A stretch of DNA of 8,425 nt from CAZAKZ01 sp964485695 (GTDB lineage: Bacteria; Planctomycetota; JAFGQW01), in assembly GCA_964485695.1 (NCBI GenBank), contig CAZAKZ010000206.1, positions 1-8,425 of the forward strand. Direction: 5' to 3'. The notes under the pieces are model-generated. The model saw only the letters and a program-made list of their open reading frames with translations. It did no database searches and was not told the DNA's origin. The position numbers and the translations under genes are program-made. Positions 6,646 to 8,425 of the stretch are shown piece after piece (positions within the stretch are counted from its first letter, which is position 1; each line of letters opens with the position of its first letter).

Positions 6646-7905
6646 TCACTGGGTCGCGATGAGGGCCTTCAATGCCGCACCCGTGGCCTCCTGGACGCAG
6701 GTGCCCACGTCGGCGGGCCGGGCGCACATGCCCGTGCCGAACACACCGTTGCCGTCGCCGACGATGTAGCCGTACTCGTCAGTGGGGAGGTCCACCGGCA
6801 GCGCGCAGGGGAGCCGATCCGGTATCACTCCGATGGCCAGGACCACCAGGTCAAACGGCTTCCGGACGCGACGACCCCCCATGATGTCCTCCACCACGAT
6901 TAGCACCGGGCTGCGCCTCTCCTGGGTGACCTCGGCCACCCGGCCCCGGGTCAGGGTGATGTGGTCGTCGGTCTGGATGCGATTCACCAGGTAATCCTCG
7001 AGGCGACCCGAGGCGCGCAGGTCGATGTAGAACACCTCGACAAGGGCTTCCGGGTCGGCGTTCCGGACGTAGAGTGCCTGCTTGAACGAGGCCATGCAGC
7101 ACACATTCGAGCAGTAGGCCACGTGGTTCACATTGCGGCTTCCGGCGCACAGGATGAAGGCGACCCTGGCGGCGGGCTTGCCGTCGGACAGGCGCTTGAT
7201 CCGGCCCCCCGTGGGGCCGTCGGCGCACGCGAGACGCTCCATCTGGACGCTGGTGATGACGTCCGGGCATTCGTTGTAGCCCTGGATCTTCAGCTTCCGG
7301 GCGTCGTAGGGCTTCCATCCCGTGGCCAGGATGATGGCGCCGACCTGGATGTCGAACACGGTTTCTCGGGCATCGGGATCGATGCGGCCGGGCCCGCAGG
7401 CCTCAGCCAGGATCCGGAGCTGGGCGTCGGTGAGAGCGCCTTCCTCGATGTGGTACCGCATGGGGAACGCCATGACATGGGGGATGTGCAGCGCCCGGCG
7501 CGTGGAGAGTCCCAGGTTGAAGGTGTCCGGCACCTTCGGCGCGGCGTCGACGCCCTCGCCGCAAAGGCCGTACGATTCGGTGACGTAGCGCGGTGCTGTG
7601 CGCAGGGTCACCGTGAAGGCGCCCGGCTCGCCCTTCACCGCGCGCACCTCGGTGCGGGGCAGAACGCGGATGCGCCGGTTCCTGCGGATTCGCTGGTAGT
7701 TGACCTCCAGGCCGCAGGCCGGCGGACACATCTTCGGGTAATACAGCTTGAACCGAGCCACCCACCCGCCCAGGCTGGCTTCCTTTTCCACCAGGTAGAC
7801 GTCCCGGCCCGCCTCGGCCGCCTCCACGGCGGCGGTCATGCCGCTGATGCCGCCCCCCACCACCAGGATGCTCTTCGGCGAACCGGAGGTCTGGATCTCG
7901 CTCAC
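6646..7905 (-). CDS. qmoA: QmoA, HdrA-like FAD subunit of the Qmo complex
   Basis: This 419-residue flavoprotein has the usual QmoA length. It opens with the FAD-binding motif ILVVGGGISGM (13-23) and EKEASLGGW (40-48). The segment YPKMCPPACGLE (56-67), with C60 and C64, is characteristic of QmoA. A second nucleotide-binding strand ends in AIILATGWKPYD (190-201). The HdrA-type cluster motif is CAGSRNVNHVAYCSNVCC (253-270), expected to hold a [4Fe-4S] cluster. The C-terminal part has VVLAIGV (354-360) and the closing EATGAALKAL helix (406-415) of this flavoprotein fold. With QmoB and QmoC it carries electrons between the menaquinone pool and APS reductase (AprBA) in dissimilatory sulfate metabolism. 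The start is GTG at 7905, supported by GGAG (7917-7914) 8 bases upstream. The ATG at 7919 is out of frame and soon stopped. A 62-base spacer separates it from the GYD gene. Confidence 0.93.
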   Translation of the reverse strand: MSEIQTSGSPKSILVVGGGISGMTAAVEAAEAGRDVYLVEKEASLGGWVARFKLYYPKMCPPACGLEVNYQRIRRNRRIRVLPRTEVRAVKGEPGAFTVTLRTAPRYVTESYGLCGEGVDAAPKVPDTFNLGLSTRRALHIPHVMAFPMRYHIEEGALTDAQLRILAEACGPGRIDPDARETVFDIQVGAIILATGWKPYDARKLKIQGYNECPDVITSVQMERLACADGPTGGRIKRLSDGKPAARVAFILCAGSRNVNHVAYCSNVCCMASFKQALYVRNADPEALVEVFYIDLRASGRLEDYLVNRIQTDDHITLTRGRVAEVTQERRSPVLIVVEDIMGGRRVRKPFDLVVLAIGVIPDRLPCALPVDLPTDEYGYIVGDGNGVFGTGMCARPADVGTCVQEATGAALKALIATQ

Positions 7906-7913
7906 CTTGCACT

Positions 7914-7917
7914 CTCC
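7914..7917 (-). promoter_or_regulatory. Ribosome binding site deciding the GTG start of qmoA
   Basis: GGAG on the minus strand, 8 bases before the GTG at 7905, supports a non-ATG start for qmoA. The nearby ATG at 7919-7917 runs only five codons before a stop and overlaps this site. Confidence 0.65.
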
Positions 7918-7931
7918 ATTCTCGTCACGGT

Positions 7932-7962
7932 GAAGCAGGGCTTCCCTGTCATTGAAGGAAGC
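7932..7962 (-). other. Pair of alternative hairpins in the GYD-qmoA spacer
   Basis: The segment at 7940-7945 can pair with 7957-7962 (GCTTCC with GGAAGC, 6 bp, 11-base loop). Its 7940-7944 part can instead pair with 7932-7936 (GCTTC with GAAGC, 5 bp, 3-base loop). The two hairpins exclude each other and lie just upstream of the qmoA ribosome binding site. No T-run follows. The pairing is seen directly; any role in attenuation or RNA processing is inferred, and repeats this short can arise by chance. Confidence 0.3.
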
Positions 7963-7967
7963 TCGGA

Positions 7968-8282
7968 TCAGGTGAGGAGGTCGTAGGGCGTGTAGACGTT
8001 CTCGAGGATTGTCTCCATCTCGTTGATATTGAACGCCCTGAGGGTTTCGGTCCGGACGTTGCCCAGGACGCCGAGGCTGAAGGCGAGGGCAGCGGCAGAG
8101 TCGTCGTCCTTCGCTTCGAAGACGTGGACGAGGTCGTACCGTCCGACGGTCCAGTAGGTGTCCTTGATGGTGATGCCCTTGGACTCGATCTTCTCGGAAA
8201 AGACCCGGGCTCGCTTGGTGGTGGCTTTCAGGTTCTTCAACCCTTCCTGGGTGAAAGTGACCAGGCAGACATAGTTTGGCAT
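7968..8282 (-). CDS. GYD-domain protein at the head of the qmo operon
   Basis: This 104-residue protein matches the GYD family, small proteins expected to adopt a ferredoxin-like dimeric alpha/beta barrel. The signature is TVGRYDLVHVFEA (about 45-57), preceded by YVCLVTFTQEGLKNLKATTKR near the N-terminus and followed by VRTETLRAFNINEME near the C-terminus. The biochemical role of GYD proteins is not established. The start is the ATG at 8282, fixed by a strong AGGAGG site 6 bases upstream. The frame is open further to the right edge, but those codons show no protein pattern. It ends 62 bases before qmoA and is on the same strand, so it is probably co-transcribed with qmoABC. This suggests, but does not show, a link to the Qmo/APS reductase pathway, for example as a small accessory or sensory factor. 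Confidence 0.85.
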   Translation of the reverse strand: MPNYVCLVTFTQEGLKNLKATTKRARVFSEKIESKGITIKDTYWTVGRYDLVHVFEAKDDDSAAALAFSLGVLGNVRTETLRAFNINEMETILENVYTPYDLLT

Positions 8283-8288
8283 GATCGT

Positions 8289-8294
8289 CCTCCT
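8289..8294 (-). promoter_or_regulatory. Strong ribosome binding site of the GYD gene
   Basis: AGGAGG on the minus strand, 6 bases before the ATG at 8282, is an ideal Shine-Dalgarno sequence. It rules out the longer reading frame starting at GTG 8357. Confidence 0.8.
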
Positions 8295-8404
8295 CTGGAT
8301 CTGGGGCCCGAACCCGTTGTGAACTCGACCTTGCAGGCGGGGGGTGCGGGCGCCCACGACCCTGTGGGGAGGGCCAATGCCGTTAAGCTCCAGGAGGCTG
8401 CGGA

Positions 8405-8425
8405 CTGAAGCGCGTCCTGCTCGTT
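8405..8425 (+). CDS. Possible divergent gene start, cut by the window edge
   Basis: The last seven codons of the window read CTG followed by KRVLLV, the common N-terminal strand of response regulators and other Rossmann-like proteins. A perfect AGGAGG (8392-8397) lies 7 bases before the CTG. There is no ATG, GTG or TTG in this frame between the upstream in-frame TAA and the CTG, so the start would be non-canonical. An alternative is the ATG at 8377 in another frame (MPLSSRRLRT), with GGAGG-like bases just before it, but its Arg-rich product looks like a shadow. If real, the roughly 120 bases between this start and the GYD gene would hold divergent promoters; I see no convincing -35/-10 pair there. 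Too little is visible to name a function. Confidence 0.3.

Noticed and set aside
1..8425. CRISPR arrays, tRNA or rRNA genes, insertion sequences
   Set aside because: No regularly spaced repeats, no cloverleaf-like segments with a TTCGA arm in context, and no transposase or integrase motifs were seen on either strand.

Overview
The window is GC-rich bacterial DNA. It combines a sulfur-energy operon (qmoABC) with secreted or envelope-type proteins of the thioredoxin/HEAT and PDZ kind. qmoABC is the hallmark of bacteria that use the adenylylsulfate (APS) reductase pathway, most often sulfate reducers and less often organisms running the pathway in reverse. Sequence alone does not fix the phylum. 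A Desulfobacterota lineage or another high-GC phylum that has acquired the sulfate-reduction pathway would both fit.

Layout from left to right: (1) the 3' end of a + strand gene for a helical protein with a C-terminal PDZ domain. (2) After a gap of about 130 bases containing a likely promoter, a compact + strand pair: a Panacea (SocA-like, former DUF4065) antitoxin-type gene and a small partner ORF. The two are in the same frame and separated only by one TGA and one sense codon. This stretch is visibly poorer in GC than its surroundings and looks like a mobile toxin-antitoxin-type module. (3) A 163-base convergent intergenic region with inverted repeats. (4) On the minus strand, an exported thioredoxin-fold plus HEAT-repeat protein with a low-complexity tail whose reading frame is questionable. 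(5) The minus-strand operon GYD-domain gene, qmoA, qmoB, qmoC, transcribed right to left. (6) At the right edge, a probable divergent + strand gene start, of which only a few codons are visible.

QmoA (HdrA-like flavoprotein), QmoB (HdrA-like flavoprotein with two [4Fe-4S] ferredoxin motifs and an MvhD-type domain) and QmoC (HdrC-like 2x[4Fe-4S] domain fused to a six-helix heme-b-type membrane domain) would form the membrane complex that links menaquinol to APS reductase. Neither aprBA nor sat lies inside the window. Instead a small GYD-domain gene precedes qmoA. The most interesting accessory element is the Panacea pair: its partner is not a toxin I can name, and the in-frame TGA junction raises the question of reinitiation versus readthrough.
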